DNA of 64,000 nucleotides, taken from contig NZ_VMHE01000001.1 in the NCBI RefSeq assembly GCF_007559425.1, forward strand, positions 301,595 to 365,594, written 5' to 3'. Position 1 is the first letter of the stretch; each line of letters opens with the position of its first letter. The stretch comes from Allobacillus salarius. Its GTDB lineage: Bacteria; Bacillota; Bacilli; Bacillales; Alkalibacillaceae. The position numbers were made by a program, and so were the translations under genes. Under the pieces are notes generated by a model. The model did no database searches and was not told the DNA's origin. It was given only the letters and a program-made list of their open reading frames with translations. This document shows, piece by piece, positions 21,602 through 32,416 of this stretch.

Positions 21602-21642
21602 ATGTAAGACTCCTTCCTAGTTAACGTTGCTTCTCTTCAACT

Positions 21643-21951
21643 TTACCCTTCTTCAGTTGCTATCTCTAATGAACCAATCTGCTGAAATAAATCATCCGTG
21701 TTTGCTTGCTCTTGTGCTTCGACAGTCAAATAGCTCATGTACGTGCTGCCGCTCAAATGCAATATATCTTGTATCACTTGATGAAGCCTTAATCGTTTTT
21801 CTTTTTTCCAGACTTTCGCTAAAAGACATGCCCAGATTTCTTCTTCATTGACGCCGTGATAGCCTAATAATTTTAATTCATCTACTTTACTTTGTAAAAC
21901 TTCTCTCGTCTCATTCCGCCATTCATCAACATGTCGAGTATAATGATCCAA
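21643..21951 (-). CDS. comN: ComN-like post-transcriptional regulator
   Basis: A 102-aa soluble protein of the ComN/YrzD family, in B. subtilis a post-transcriptional regulator of comE mRNA at the division site. The core VDELKLLGYHGVNEEEIWAC, then HLSGSTYMSYLTVEAQ, is characteristic. The start is a TTG at 21951 preceded by AGGAG at about 10 nt. It lies between secDF and the divergent spoVB. No late-competence genes are in view, so its target here is unknown. Confidence 0.78.
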   Translation of the reverse strand: MDHYTRHVDEWRNETREVLQSKVDELKLLGYHGVNEEEIWACLLAKVWKKEKRLRLHQVIQDILHLSGSTYMSYLTVEAQEQANTDDLFQQIGSLEIATEEG

Positions 21952-22086
21952 TCGTTCGACGCTCCTGTCTATTTTGAATTGTCATCTATAAAAAGCGATA
22001 TAAAGACTTGTCATGACTTGTACCTATTCAAGCATATAAATTATTGTACCTAAAAATTATTCATTTGAGAAGGCAGGGCCCATAAG

Positions 22087-23631
22087 ATGTCGAAACAAAC
22101 ATTTATTAAAGGTGCATTAATTTTAATTGTCGCTGGTATGATCAGCCGATTACTTGGCTTTGTCAATCGTATGATTATGGCCAGGTTATTAGGAGAAGAA
22201 GGCGTCGGAATCTATATGCTAACGGTTCCGGCATTATTGTTGATGATTACATTATCCCAAGTAGGTATTCCTGTTGCCGTTTCTAAATTAGTCTCTGAAG
22301 CGATTGCTATTAATGACCGCAGACGGATTAAAAAAATTCTATATAGTTCGTTTACGATTACAGTAACTCTAAGTATTATATTAACGATCTTTTTTTCCAT
22401 GTTCGTTCCAGTTATTGCAGATAAACTCTTATTAGACCATCGGACATTGCTACCGATGCTTGTTATGAGCCCAATCATCATCATTATCGCTATTTCATCG
22501 GTGCTACGTGGATATTTCCAAGGTCTCCAAAACATGAAGCCGCAAGCGTACGCGCAAGTTATTGAACAAGTTATTCGTATTGTCCTTGTCGTCATTATGA
22601 TTAAATTGTTGCTACCTTTCGGACTGGCTCATGCAGCAGCAGGTGCTATGGGGTCTGCTGTTCTTGGCGAACTTGCTTCCTTAGCATATATTTTTTACTG
22701 TTTTCAAAAATCACAGAAGAGAAGACAATTATCCGTGTCACGCTATCCTTTTCGTTCATTAAAAAGTACGTATGCAAATATATTTCAAATTGCCTTACCA
22801 ACAGCAGGAAGTCGGATGGTCGGATCCATCACTTATTTTTTTGAACCCATTCTTGTCTCACAAAGCTTATTTATCGCAGGGTATACAGTATCGCAAAGTA
22901 CGTCACTTTATGGACAATTGACTGGCTTTGTCATGCCTCTTTTATTACTGCCGACGTTTATTACCCATTCACTATCTGTCGCCTTAATCCCTTCGGTTAG
23001 TGAATCAAATGCTTTAAAACATCATCGAACCGTTCATTTCCGTATCACCCAAGCACTGCGGCTATCCTTTGTGTCTGGTGGTTTGGCAACAATCTTATTT
23101 ATGTTATTATCAGCAAGTTTACTTCAGCTGATTTATGGAACGAATAATGGTGCCGATTTTCTAAGTTTTATGGCTCCATTTTTTATCTTGTTGTACTTCC
23201 AAGCTCCTCTTCAAGCTGCCCTTCAAGCATTGAATTATGCTAAACACGCGATGATTAACAGTCTAATTGGAGCAACGGTTAAGCTGTCCGTCTTATGGGT
23301 ACTCGCAACAAACCCGAATTTTGGCATAGATGGTGTTATTCTATCTGTTGTAATAGGTATATTGGTTGTTACCTTACTGCATTTCGCGGCTTTATATCGA
23401 TTAATTCGGTTCAAATTACCAGTCTCATTGATCATTCGAATGGGCTTTCTTCTTACCAGTTTATATTTTATTGGAAATTGGATGATTACACACTTATCTT
23501 TCACATCGAACTTTCAAATGATTTTGTTTGTTTCTGTCAGTTTAGGTGTCTTGTATTTAATTGGTTTAATCATTATGAAGTTAGTGACCATCGAAGAATG
23601 GAGACAGCTTTTTCAAAGACGCACGAATTAA
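22087..23631 (+). CDS. spoVB: Stage V sporulation protein B, MATE/MOP-family flippase
   Basis: A 514-aa integral membrane protein with about 14 predicted helices, of the polysaccharide-flippase (MOP) superfamily that includes MurJ. The start MSKQTFIKGALILIVAGMISR and LGFVNRMIMARLLGEEGVGIY are typical. SpoVB is needed for spore cortex synthesis and probably flips lipid-linked precursor across the outer forespore membrane. It is divergent from comN, and its 3' end carries a strong terminator followed by a 52-bp repeat array. Confidence 0.93.
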   Translation: MSKQTFIKGALILIVAGMISRLLGFVNRMIMARLLGEEGVGIYMLTVPALLLMITLSQVGIPVAVSKLVSEAIAINDRRRIKKILYSSFTITVTLSIILTIFFSMFVPVIADKLLLDHRTLLPMLVMSPIIIIIAISSVLRGYFQGLQNMKPQAYAQVIEQVIRIVLVVIMIKLLLPFGLAHAAAGAMGSAVLGELASLAYIFYCFQKSQKRRQLSVSRYPFRSLKSTYANIFQIALPTAGSRMVGSITYFFEPILVSQSLFIAGYTVSQSTSLYGQLTGFVMPLLLLPTFITHSLSVALIPSVSESNALKHHRTVHFRITQALRLSFVSGGLATILFMLLSASLLQLIYGTNNGADFLSFMAPFFILLYFQAPLQAALQALNYAKHAMINSLIGATVKLSVLWVLATNPNFGIDGVILSVVIGILVVTLLHFAALYRLIRFKLPVSLIIRMGFLLTSLYFIGNWMITHLSFTSNFQMILFVSVSLGVLYLIGLIIMKLVTIEEWRQLFQRRTN

Positions 23632-23676
23632 ATGTTAGTTGAAGAGACTAGGTACTGTTTCGAATGCTGCAAATCG

Positions 23677-23711
23677 GGGGTAGAGCGTAATTTTGAGCTC
23701 TACCCCTTTTT
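23677..23711 (+). terminator. Terminator after spoVB
   Basis: GGGGTAGAGC and GCTCTACCCC form a perfect 10-bp stem around a 10-nt loop, followed by TTTTT. Its 3' arm resembles the GCTCTACC arm of the adjacent 52-bp repeat. Confidence 0.93.
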
Positions 23712-23719
23712 GGGTGTTT

Positions 23720-24356
23720 CTATTCAAAGATAGCGGACAGATTGGATGCTCTACCTGTGATTAGAGCGCTTCTATTTAAAGATGACGATCAAATTTAGAG
23801 GCTGGGACAAATCAAGGTTATAAACTCAGAAACACGAATATCAATCTAACTTAGCGTAGGAAATATACGGAGACTTCTGCGGGAGCAAAAGCCTAGGTGA
23901 GACCCCACAGTGCGAAGCACGAGGAGGCTCAACAGCTGCCCGCGATATAGAAGACACTGCGATTTATCGCAGATGTCGCCTTATGCCCTGTGGGTAAAAG
24001 CGCAGTATATTTCCGAAGCGGGTATTTCCGCATTACTAAATTAGATTGTTCATATCTGAGTCAACTTTAAAGGTTTTGTCCTAGCCCCTTCTATTCAAAG
24101 ATAGCAATCAGATTTGGTGCTTTACCTGTGATTAGAGCACTTCTATTCAAAGATACAGAACAAATTTAGTGCTCTATCTGTGATTAGAGCGCCTCTATTC
24201 AATGATACCGACCAGATTTGGTGCTCTACCTGCGATTAGAGTGCTTCTATTCAAAGATACAGAACAAATTTAGTGCTCTATCTGTGATTAGAGCGCTTCT
24301 ATTCAAAGATACAGAACAAATTTAGTGCTCTCCCCGTGATTAGAGCGCTTCTTTTA
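23720..24356. repeat. 52-bp tandem repeat array, interrupted by a 290-bp element
   Basis: Units beginning CTATTCAAAGATA start at 23720, 23772, 24091, 24143, 24195, 24247 and 24299 (partial at 24351), exactly 52 bp apart on each side of the interruption. Each unit contains the inverted repeat GCTCTA-8 nt-TAGAGC, so the array is a row of small hairpins. Units differ at a few positions. The array fills the space between the convergent 3' ends of spoVB and the ion-transporter gene. Confidence 0.93.
23799..24089. repeat. Intergenic repeat element with complementary ends (MITE-like)
   Basis: The left end AGGCTGGGACAAA and the right end TTTGTCCTAGCCCCT are complementary with one mismatch. Inside (about 23873-23952) is a GC-rich segment, ACTTCTGCGGGAGC ... 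GAGGAGGCTCAACAGCTGCC, of a kind I recall as common between genes in halotolerant Bacillaceae. There is no coding frame of note. It lies inside the second 52-bp unit, replacing about 25 bp of it. A truncated inverted copy of its right end is at 39793. Confidence 0.75.
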
Positions 24357-24363
24357 ATCACAC

Positions 24364-24388
24364 AAAAAAACACCGACCGAAGTCAGTG
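24364..24388 (-). terminator. Terminator after the ion-transporter gene
   Basis: Minus strand CACTGAC-TTCG-GTCGGTG (one G-U pair, stable TTCG loop) followed by seven T. Confidence 0.92.
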
Positions 24389-24401
24389 CCTGTTCATTCA
24401 T

Positions 24402-24545
24402 CTAACCATTTTTCCATTGAAAAGAAATAACCGCACGCGGGAATTCGACCTCCTCCTCACCATAAGTGTATGCATATTCTTTCTGCTCCCATAGACGTTT
24501 CCAATCAATTAGTCGTCTAGTTTGTAAATTAAACTTAGAAATACC
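24402..24545 (-). pseudogene. Possible gene remnant downstream of the ion transporter
   Basis: An open minus-strand stretch of 48 codons has protein-like composition (DWKRLWEQKEYAYTYGEE, then VEFPRAVISFQWKNG) and ends at 24402, before the terminator. It has no ATG, GTG or TTG start, and its open frame overlaps the end of the transporter gene in another phase. It may be a remnant C-terminus or chance. I do not recognise it. Confidence 0.3.
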
Positions 24546-25809
24546 TCACGTACAAATAAACGGATGATAAAATCATAGAGATCATCACGATCAACATTCC
24601 ATAAGCCATAAAGGTAATAAAACGTATTTTAATTTGGTGTGTACTCGCTATTCCAGCAACGACAACATTCGCTGATGCGCCCAATAAGGACCCGTTTCCA
24701 CCTAGACAAGCACCTAGTGCCAGTGCCCACCACATTGAATCGGTAGCAACTATTCCATATTGCTCAAATTCAAACAAGACTGGAATCATTGCAGCGACAT
24801 AGGGAATGTTATCCAAAAATCCAGATAACAAACCTGCTGACCACAAAATGTACATAGATGATGTCATTGGGTCACCACCAGTAATCTCCAAAAAGCTTTC
24901 TGCCATTCGATCGATTAATCCAACTTCCTCTAAACCTCCTACGAGCACAAACAATCCGATGAAAAAGAACAACGTCGTCCATTCCATTTTTTCAAAAACG
25001 GTTTCTGTCATCTTATCTTTTTCTGATAAAAGTAATAAAAGTAATGCCGAACAGAAAGCAATCGTCGTCAGTTCAATATGTAAAGGACCGTGAAATGTAA
25101 AACCGACAATTGTTAAACTGAGGATAACGAGAGATTGATATAATAATGGCGTTTTCTTCAGTACGTCTGTTGGCTTAATTTCTCTCATCGATGCAGCCGC
25201 ATTTTGTTGACGTAATTGATTTCGAAACAGTAAAAATAATAACCCCATAACAACCGTGAAAAGGATAAGAATAATAGGTCCTAAATGAACGATAAATGAA
25301 ATAAAAGTAAAACGTTCTACAGCCTGTCCGATCATAATGTTTGGCGGATCACCAATCATCGTCGCTGTCCCGCCAACATTCGAAATGATGATGACCATAA
25401 TCAAGTATGGTATCGCGGGAAGATTTAATTGCTTTGTCATATTGATGATGACAGGAACCAAAAGCAGAACCGTTGTGACATTGTCCAGTAATGCGGATCC
25501 AACTGCCGTCATCACTCCAATCCACATAAATAATGGGACCGGCTTACCATTAACCTTTCGAATCATCCAAAGTGATACAAATTCAAATACACCTGTTTTC
25601 TGCGTAATTGATATGAGAACCATCATGGAAAATAATAAAACGATCGTACTCCAATCAACATATGTTGATAGTGCTTCATCGACACTGAAAATATTGAATA
25701 AAATGAGGATTGCAGCTCCACATAATGCGACGAGTGCCCGGTTGATTTGATCCCAAAGTAAAAAAATGTAACTGATGATGAATACAACTAACGTAACGAT
25801 TAGCTCCAT
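24535..25809 (-). CDS. ArsB/NhaD-type ion transporter family membrane protein
   Basis: A 424-aa membrane protein with about 11-12 helices in two similar halves, each with a re-entrant DN motif (SALLDNVTTVLLLVPVI and SGFLDNIPYVAAMIP). This places it in the ion transporter superfamily (ArsB, NhaD, Na+/H+ or dicarboxylate carriers). NVGGTATMIGDPPNIMIG is the conserved substrate-site loop. Na+/H+ antiport or anion export are both possible; the substrate cannot be read from sequence. The ATG at 25809 follows AAAGGGG. Confidence 0.82.
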   Translation of the reverse strand: MELIVTLVVFIISYIFLLWDQINRALVALCGAAILILFNIFSVDEALSTYVDWSTIVLLFSMMVLISITQKTGVFEFVSLWMIRKVNGKPVPLFMWIGVMTAVGSALLDNVTTVLLLVPVIINMTKQLNLPAIPYLIMVIIISNVGGTATMIGDPPNIMIGQAVERFTFISFIVHLGPIILILFTVVMGLLFLLFRNQLRQQNAAASMREIKPTDVLKKTPLLYQSLVILSLTIVGFTFHGPLHIELTTIAFCSALLLLLLSEKDKMTETVFEKMEWTTLFFFIGLFVLVGGLEEVGLIDRMAESFLEITGGDPMTSSMYILWSAGLLSGFLDNIPYVAAMIPVLFEFEQYGIVATDSMWWALALGACLGGNGSLLGASANVVVAGIASTHQIKIRFITFMAYGMLIVMISMILSSVYLYVRYF

Positions 25810-25908
25810 ATTCTTGTCCCCTTTAATCTCTCTTATCAAATAAGTACGTCTTTTTATATGGAAACATGCATAATTTATAGCAATAGTCTATTTCGAGGGG
25901 GAACAAAA

Positions 25909-26283
25909 ATGAATAATCGATTACGCGGCATTTTGTACGGTATTGCTACAATACTAGTTCTCATGTTTTTATGTAGCCTAGTCATTGCTATGTTTGTTAA
26001 ATTTACAGAGTTTTCAAGTGCGACGTTAACATGGACAACCTTTGTCGTCAGCATTCTCGTTTTAATGATCGGAGGATTCATCGCCGGTAGGAAAACGCTT
26101 CATAAAGGATGGCTCACTGGGCTTTTAACTGGAGCTATTTACGTATTCGGAGTCATGCTATATCAATTTTTAGCTTATGACTACTGGCTTGCCGACCGCC
26201 AAGCAACGTATTTTCTTATTTTCCTCATTGCAGCCATTACAGGGAGTATGTTTGGAGTCAATTTCTCAAAAAATGAAAGATAA
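25909..26283 (+). CDS. TIGR04086-like four-helix membrane protein
   Basis: A 124-aa protein with four hydrophobic helices (about residues 7-28, 38-57, 66-85 and 95-115) and short loops, resembling the family next to yajC in Bacillaceae (B. subtilis yrzE). The start MNNRLRGILYG at 25909 follows GAGGGGG; the longer frame from 25858 has no ribosome binding site. Its function is unknown. It converges on yajC across a shared bidirectional terminator. Confidence 0.78.
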   Translation: MNNRLRGILYGIATILVLMFLCSLVIAMFVKFTEFSSATLTWTTFVVSILVLMIGGFIAGRKTLHKGWLTGLLTGAIYVFGVMLYQFLAYDYWLADRQATYFLIFLIAAITGSMFGVNFSKNER

Positions 26284-26350
26284 TTATTTCACTGATCAAC
26301 GATCCAAGTTATTCGAATTAGTTTCATCCAAATTCTATACAAATTTAGAT

Positions 26351-26393
26351 AAAAAAACTGACCAATCAGCTACTTGCTTATTGGTCAGTTTTT
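26351..26393. terminator. Bidirectional terminator between the TIGR04086-like gene and yajC
   Basis: ACTGACCAAT ... ATTGGTCAGT forms a perfect 10-bp stem with A7 on the left and T5 on the right. Confidence 0.93.
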
Positions 26394-26397
26394 CATA

Positions 26398-26661
26398 TTA
26401 TTGATTGTTTTTTACTTCACGAACAGAAGAGCGATCGTATGTAAGTTTGTTTCCATCATTTACTTCAACCACGATCGTTCCCTCGTCTAACGCATGAATA
26501 CGGCCATGCATACCACCGATAGTGACAATTTCGTCACCCTTTTGAAGATTGTTTTGCATTTCTCTAACTTGTTTCTGTCTTTTTTGTTGTGGACGAATCA
26601 AGATAAACCAAAACAGTACAATGAACAATACAATCGGTAATAATCCTGTCAATGCTTCCAT
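26398..26661 (-). CDS. yajC: Preprotein translocase subunit YajC
   Basis: An 87-aa protein with a single N-terminal membrane helix (ALTGLLPIVLFIVLFWFILI), the conserved RPQQKRQKQ and the cytoplasmic KGDEIVTIGGMHGRI. It is an accessory of the SecDF-YajC complex. It lies 15 nt downstream of tgt, the common tgt-yajC arrangement, with an AAGGAGG ribosome binding site. Confidence 0.95.
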   Translation of the reverse strand: MEALTGLLPIVLFIVLFWFILIRPQQKRQKQVREMQNNLQKGDEIVTIGGMHGRIHALDEGTIVVEVNDGNKLTYDRSSVREVKNNQ

Positions 26662-26676
26662 TTATATTCCTCCTTC

Positions 26677-27837
<1,161 letters not shown>

Positions 27838-27847
27838 TCAAAAATGA

Positions 27848-28876
27848 TTAATAGATAAACATTGCGTCACCGAAGCTAAAGAAGCGATAAGATTTTTCAA
27901 CTGCTTCTTTGTACGCTTTCAATGTTCGCTCTTGACCAGCAAACGCGCTGACTAACATGATCAATGTCGACTTTGGCAAATGAAAATTCGTGATCATTGC
28001 GTCAATCGCTTGGAATTTGTACGGTGGGTAGATAAATATATCCGTCCACCCGCTTCTGGCTTCGAATACTCCACCTGTATCACGCGCGATTGTTTCTAAT
28101 GTTCTTATTGAAGTCGTTCCAACAGCGATAATTCGATTCCCTTTTGCTTTAATGTCATTCAGGTCTGAAGCAGTCTGTTCGTCCAACCGATAAAACTCAG
28201 CGTGCATCTCGTGTTTTTCAATATCATCAGTTTGGACAGGTCGGAATGTTCCTAAACCGACATGCAATGTAATATAAGCGATGTGCACACCTTTTTGCTT
28301 AATTCGTTCAAGTAATTGCTCTGTAAAATGCAATCCCGCAGTCGGAGCCGCTGCTGATCCTACTTCTTTCGCATAAACCGTTTGATAACGGTCTTGGTCG
28401 TCTAATTGCTCTTTAATGTAAGGCGGTAGTGGCATTTCACCTAGCTGATCGAGAATTTCCATGAAAATGCCTTCGTAATGAAAGCGAACGACTCGGCCGC
28501 CATGTTCTTTTTCTTCAAGACATTCAGCTTTTAATAAGCCATCGCCAAATTGAATCCACGTTCCTGCTTTTACCTTCTTGGCAGGCTTCACAAGTACTTC
28601 CCAATCATCTCCATTTACTTGATGGAGTAATAATAATTCAACCTTACCATATGTGTCTGCCTTATAACCCATCAAACGAGCCGGAAGTACTTTTGTATTG
28701 TTTAACACAAGACAGTCACCAGGGTTTAAATAATCAATGATATCCGTAAATTGCTGATGGTGAAATTGGTCTTTCGCTCTGTCAATCGTGAGCAATCTCG
28801 AAGCCGAGCGATCTTCAAGCGGTGTTTGTGCAATTAATTCTTCTGGTAAGTCAAAGTCAAATTCATTTATATCCAT
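27848..28876 (-). CDS. queA: S-adenosylmethionine:tRNA ribosyltransferase-isomerase QueA
   Basis: A 342-aa enzyme that converts preQ1-tRNA to epoxyqueuosine-tRNA using the ribosyl group of SAM. The N-terminus [16 protein letters not shown] is diagnostic, as are [14 protein letters not shown] and [14 protein letters not shown]. It lies 34 nt upstream of tgt and downstream of the ruvAB cluster, as in B. subtilis. Confidence 0.97.
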   Translation of the reverse strand: MDINEFDFDLPEELIAQTPLEDRSASRLLTIDRAKDQFHHQQFTDIIDYLNPGDCLVLNNTKVLPARLMGYKADTYGKVELLLLHQVNGDDWEVLVKPAKKVKAGTWIQFGDGLLKAECLEEKEHGGRVVRFHYEGIFMEILDQLGEMPLPPYIKEQLDDQDRYQTVYAKEVGSAAAPTAGLHFTEQLLERIKQKGVHIAYITLHVGLGTFRPVQTDDIEKHEMHAEFYRLDEQTASDLNDIKAKGNRIIAVGTTSIRTLETIARDTGGVFEARSGWTDIFIYPPYKFQAIDAMITNFHLPKSTLIMLVSAFAGQERTLKAYKEAVEKSYRFFSFGDAMFIY

Positions 28877-28904
28877 GCTTTTCCTACTTTCTATTGATTA
28901 CCGA

Positions 28905-29105
28905 TTACTTAAATTTACCTAAAAAATAAAATATAAGTGATAAGATAATACTAATGATAATGGAGGTCATGATTGGAAAATAAACAGTCGTGTTACCTTT
29001 TTTGAACACGAGGTCACCAGGAAGCTTTCCAATCACTGTCCAAATGATTCCAACAATCACGAATACAATACCTATAAGGATTAGAATTTTTCCTAGCCCA
29101 TCCAT
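28905..29105 (-). CDS. DUF2905 small membrane protein
   Basis: A 66-aa protein with two helices (LILIGIVFVIVGIIWTVIG and MTSIIISIILSLIFYFLG) separated by the DUF2905 signature KLPGDLVFKKGNTTVYFPI. Its ATG abuts the ruvB stop (TAAATG) and uses GGGAGG inside the end of ruvB, so it is translationally coupled. Its function is unknown. The position between ruvB and queA is widespread in Firmicutes. Confidence 0.85.
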   Translation of the reverse strand: MDGLGKILILIGIVFVIVGIIWTVIGKLPGDLVFKKGNTTVYFPIMTSIIISIILSLIFYFLGKFK

Positions 29106-30104
29106 TTAGTCGTTAACCTCCCTATTGAAGTGGCGATATGCTTCAAATGTCGCTATCCGCCCACGTGGCGTGCGTTGAATGTATCCTTTTTGCAATAAGA
29201 AAGGTTCATATACGTCTTCAATAGTTTGAGATTCTTCTCCTATGGTCGCTGCCAATGTTTCCAATCCGACAGGACCGCCTTGGAACTTGTCAATAATACC
29301 CAATAAATACTTATGATCAATATGATCCAATCCTGCTGCGTCGACTTGTAACATATTCAGTGCTTCTTTTGTGATGTCTACAGTAATCGTATCCATGTCA
29401 TTCACTTGCGCTATATCACGCACCCGCTTCAGCAGGCGATTGGCAATACGAGGCGTGCCGCGTGAACGAGAGGCAATTTCATTCGCCGCATCGTCTTCAA
29501 TTTCCATTTCAAAGATATCAGCTGTCCGTTTAATGATATGGCTAAGATCTTTTTCTTCATAAAACTCCAGACGACTTAATACACCGAACCGATCACGGAG
29601 CGGGGCAGAAAGTAATCCAGCACGAGTTGTTGCACCTACAAGCGTGAATGGAGGCAAATCTAGCCTTACTGAACGCGCACTATCCCCTTGACCGATCACG
29701 ATATCCAAAAAGAAATCTTCCATCGCTGGATACAGTATTTCTTCAACCGCCCGAGGTAGACGATGAATCTCATCAATGAACAATACATCACCAGTTTCAA
29801 GAGATGATAAAATTGCTGCAAGATCGCCAGCTCTTTCAACCGCTGGACCTGATGTCGTTCTAAACTGTACACCCATTTCATTCGCAATGATTGAGGCTAA
29901 TGTCGTTTTACCTAATCCTGGTGGGCCATATAATAAAACGTGATCCAATGGTTCTTCTCGCATTTTAGCCGCTTCAATAAATATGCTTAAATTTCGTTTT
30001 GTTTTTTCTTGTCCTATATATTGCCTCAAGATTTGAGGTCTTAAACTTTGCTCTACCTGAAGATCATCTTCTTGAAGATCTCCAGAAATCATCCGATCAT
30101 CCAT
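29106..30104 (-). CDS. ruvB: Holliday junction branch migration ATPase RuvB
   Basis: A 332-aa AAA+ motor that drives branch migration with RuvA. Walker A is [14 protein letters not shown], Walker [16 protein letters not shown], with sensor [18 protein letters not shown] and the C-terminal winged helix ([15 protein letters not shown]). The start [11 protein letters not shown] at 30104 matches the family N-terminus; GTG and ATG codons up to 30116 are alternatives. It begins 12 nt after ruvA. Confidence 0.97.
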   Translation of the reverse strand: MDDRMISGDLQEDDLQVEQSLRPQILRQYIGQEKTKRNLSIFIEAAKMREEPLDHVLLYGPPGLGKTTLASIIANEMGVQFRTTSGPAVERAGDLAAILSSLETGDVLFIDEIHRLPRAVEEILYPAMEDFFLDIVIGQGDSARSVRLDLPPFTLVGATTRAGLLSAPLRDRFGVLSRLEFYEEKDLSHIIKRTADIFEMEIEDDAANEIASRSRGTPRIANRLLKRVRDIAQVNDMDTITVDITKEALNMLQVDAAGLDHIDHKYLLGIIDKFQGGPVGLETLAATIGEESQTIEDVYEPFLLQKGYIQRTPRGRIATFEAYRHFNREVND

Positions 30105-30116
30105 CATTCCACCCAC

Positions 30117-30725
30117 TTACCGTATTAATAGTTGCAATCCTTTCTTCACTACATCGTCTGTTGATTCCAGGTTTTCAGCTTTAAGTTTTCCTTCAATGGA
30201 TTTGATTTCTCGGTTGGAATATCCGAGGGCTCTTAATGCCTCAATCGCTTCATCAACATAAGGACTCGTTGCGTGGATCATATGAATTGTTTCTGTTGTT
30301 TTAGAATCACCATGATAAGTCAGCCACTCTGTCACTTTCCCTTTTAAATCCAATATCATCTGACGTGCCGTTTTCTTTCCGACACCAGGGAATTTAGTCA
30401 AGAATTTTTCATCCTCTTGCTCAATAGCTTGAGCAAAATCTCTGACAGGAGCTTGTCCAATAATTGCACTGGCGCTTTTAGGTCCTATCCCAGATACTTG
30501 TATTAATTTTTTAAATAAAGACTTCTCTTCTTCCTTTTTGAATCCATATAACATGTGTAAATCTTCACGAACATATTGGTATGTATAAACTTTTACTTCT
30601 TGTCCTAAAGATTCTTGAAATTGATAAGGATTGGCACAATATATTTCATAGCCGATTCCCGCCGTTTCAACGACTAAAAACTCGTCTTCAATCTCCTCTA
30701 ATTTCCCACGAACATAAGCAAACAT
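30117..30725 (-). CDS. ruvA: Holliday junction DNA-binding protein RuvA
   Basis: A 202-aa junction-binding protein. The N-terminal OB domain (MFAYVRGKLEEIEDEFLVVE) is followed by tandem helix-hairpin-helix motifs (VSGIGPKSASAIIG and FPGVGKKTARQMILDLKGK) and a C-terminal domain that contacts RuvB. The start at 30725 has AGGAGA 8 nt upstream; the frame to 30749 does not. B. subtilis has bofC between yebC and ruvA; that gene is absent here. Confidence 0.96.
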   Translation of the reverse strand: MFAYVRGKLEEIEDEFLVVETAGIGYEIYCANPYQFQESLGQEVKVYTYQYVREDLHMLYGFKKEEEKSLFKKLIQVSGIGPKSASAIIGQAPVRDFAQAIEQEDEKFLTKFPGVGKKTARQMILDLKGKVTEWLTYHGDSKTTETIHMIHATSPYVDEAIEALRALGYSNREIKSIEGKLKAENLESTDDVVKKGLQLLIR

Positions 30726-30807
30726 GAGCTTCTCTCCTATCTTGAACAAATGTTCTATCTATAGTTTAACATGGAAACCAATCCTTGTGGCTTTATATGA
30801 ACGATTG

Positions 30808-30844
30808 AAAAACCAGTCATGATTAACGAAGAACCATAACTGGT
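30808..30844 (-). terminator. Terminator after yebC
   Basis: Minus strand ACCAGT ... ACTGGT with additional internal pairing, followed by TTTTT. Confidence 0.8.
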
Positions 30845-30852
30845 GTTACGTA

Positions 30853-31572
30853 TTATTTCATATTGTGATGCACATCTTGAACATCATCGAGATCTTCGAG
30901 CATATCAATCAGCTTATTCATCTTTTCTTGATGGTCTTCCGCCACTTCTGCATCTGTGTCAGGAATCATCGTCAGTTCAGCTGCTTCCAGTGGATAATTC
31001 TCTTCCAATGTCTTTTTACACGACTCAAAATCCTCGACGGTTGTATACAATTCAAATACTTCTTCATTAGATTCGATCTCTTCACAGCCAGCTTCGATTG
31101 CTTCTAACATAAATTCGTCTTCATCAACCGAAACATTATCTTGTGCGATGACAATATATCCTTTTCGTTGAAACATAAAAGAAACACAACCATTTTCACC
31201 TAGGTTGCCATCATTTTTAGAAAAAGCATGTCTGACTTCTGAGGCTGTCCGGTTTCGATTATCTGTCAACACATCAACCATCACTGCTACGCCTCCAGGC
31301 CCATACCCTTCATACGTCATCTCTTCATAATTTTCGCCATCAACGTTTCCGGCAGCTTTCTGAACTGCACGATCGATATTGTCTTTAGGCATGTTATTGG
31401 ACCGCGCCTTATCAATTGCCAAGCGAAGCGCTGCATTCGTTTCCGTATCTGTTCCACCTTGCTTTGCAGCTACGAAAATCTCCTTCGCTAACTTCATGAA
31501 TATTTTTCCCCGTTTTGCATCTTTGGCATTCTTTTTATGTCTAATATTATGCCATTTTGAATGTCCTGCCAT
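30853..31572 (-). CDS. yebC: YebC/PmpR-family protein
   Basis: A 239-aa member of the YebC family, starting [20 protein letters not shown] with the conserved [20 protein letters not shown]. Members have been described as transcription regulators and more recently as translation factors that help ribosomes through proline stretches. It has a typical length and a good AGAGGAG ribosome binding site. It lies between the short-chain dehydrogenase and ruvA, with its own terminator. Confidence 0.93.
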   Translation of the reverse strand: MAGHSKWHNIRHKKNAKDAKRGKIFMKLAKEIFVAAKQGGTDTETNAALRLAIDKARSNNMPKDNIDRAVQKAAGNVDGENYEEMTYEGYGPGGVAVMVDVLTDNRNRTASEVRHAFSKNDGNLGENGCVSFMFQRKGYIVIAQDNVSVDEDEFMLEAIEAGCEEIESNEEVFELYTTVEDFESCKKTLEENYPLEAAELTMIPDTDAEVAEDHQEKMNKLIDMLEDLDDVQDVHHNMK

Positions 31573-31594
31573 AAAACTCCTCTTCCCTTCTCGA

Positions 31595-32353
31595 TTAATC
31601 GACTAAATCATATACGCGATATACGCGACCGCTTTCGATTGCATCGCGTTTATGAATTAATTGAAACAATAATTCAGCCACTTCAGTTGGACTTCGTAAC
31701 TGTCCTTCTTGCTTGAACTGCTTAAACTTCTCAACATCTTTAAAGTTTTGTGTAAATGAACCGCGAATTTCAGTTTGCATTTCCGTGTCCATAATACCAG
31801 GACTAAAAGCAACGTGTAACTCATCTTGTCCAAGCTCAGCAGCTTCAGTAGCCGCAGTTTGTGTAAATAGATTGATCGCTGCCTTCGTTGATCCGTAAAC
31901 ACTCCAACCATACGTGCTACGCTCAGCAGCTCCAGAAGTAATATTTACGACTGTAAGCGGCACACCATGAATCGCTTTTTTCAACTCATTAAGAAGAATC
32001 ATCGGCGCGGTCGTATTTAATGATACATGCTTTGAAATTTCTTCACTATCCATGTGACCAACAGGACCGATCGGTGAAACCATACCAGCATTATTAATCA
32101 ATAAGATTTCCTCTAACGATTCTTCTTTAAGTATTTGTGTAATTTCTTTTGCAACAGATATTACAGATTGAGGATCACTCAAATCCGTAGGCAAATGAGT
32201 GTGCGTTAATTGGTGTGTGGAAGCTTCTTGTTGCAATGAAGGCAGTTCAGATTTCCTTGCTATGGTAATGAGCTGATAATCTTTTTTCAACGCAAGTCGT
32301 GCAGCTTCTTCCCCAAGTCCTCTTGAAGCACCTGTAACAATAGCGAATTTCAT
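31595..32353 (-). CDS. Short-chain dehydrogenase/reductase
   Basis: A 252-aa classical SDR with the nucleotide-binding TGASRGLG at residues 7-14, LINNAGM, the catalytic Ser in NITSGAAER and YxxxK in [12 protein letters not shown]. Overall it resembles the benzil/sepiapterin reductase-like group (YueD type), so NADPH-dependent ketone reduction is likely, but the substrate is uncertain. It is inserted between coxA and yebC, a pair adjacent in B. subtilis. Confidence 0.82.
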   Translation of the reverse strand: MKFAIVTGASRGLGEEAARLALKKDYQLITIARKSELPSLQQEASTHQLTHTHLPTDLSDPQSVISVAKEITQILKEESLEEILLINNAGMVSPIGPVGHMDSEEISKHVSLNTTAPMILLNELKKAIHGVPLTVVNITSGAAERSTYGWSVYGSTKAAINLFTQTAATEAAELGQDELHVAFSPGIMDTEMQTEIRGSFTQNFKDVEKFKQFKQEGQLRSPTEVAELLFQLIHKRDAIESGRVYRVYDLVD

Positions 32354-32416
32354 GTCGTATCTCCTCCCTTTTTGTATTTATTTCAGAGAAATTCAATCAA
32401 ACGTTTGATGAACTAG

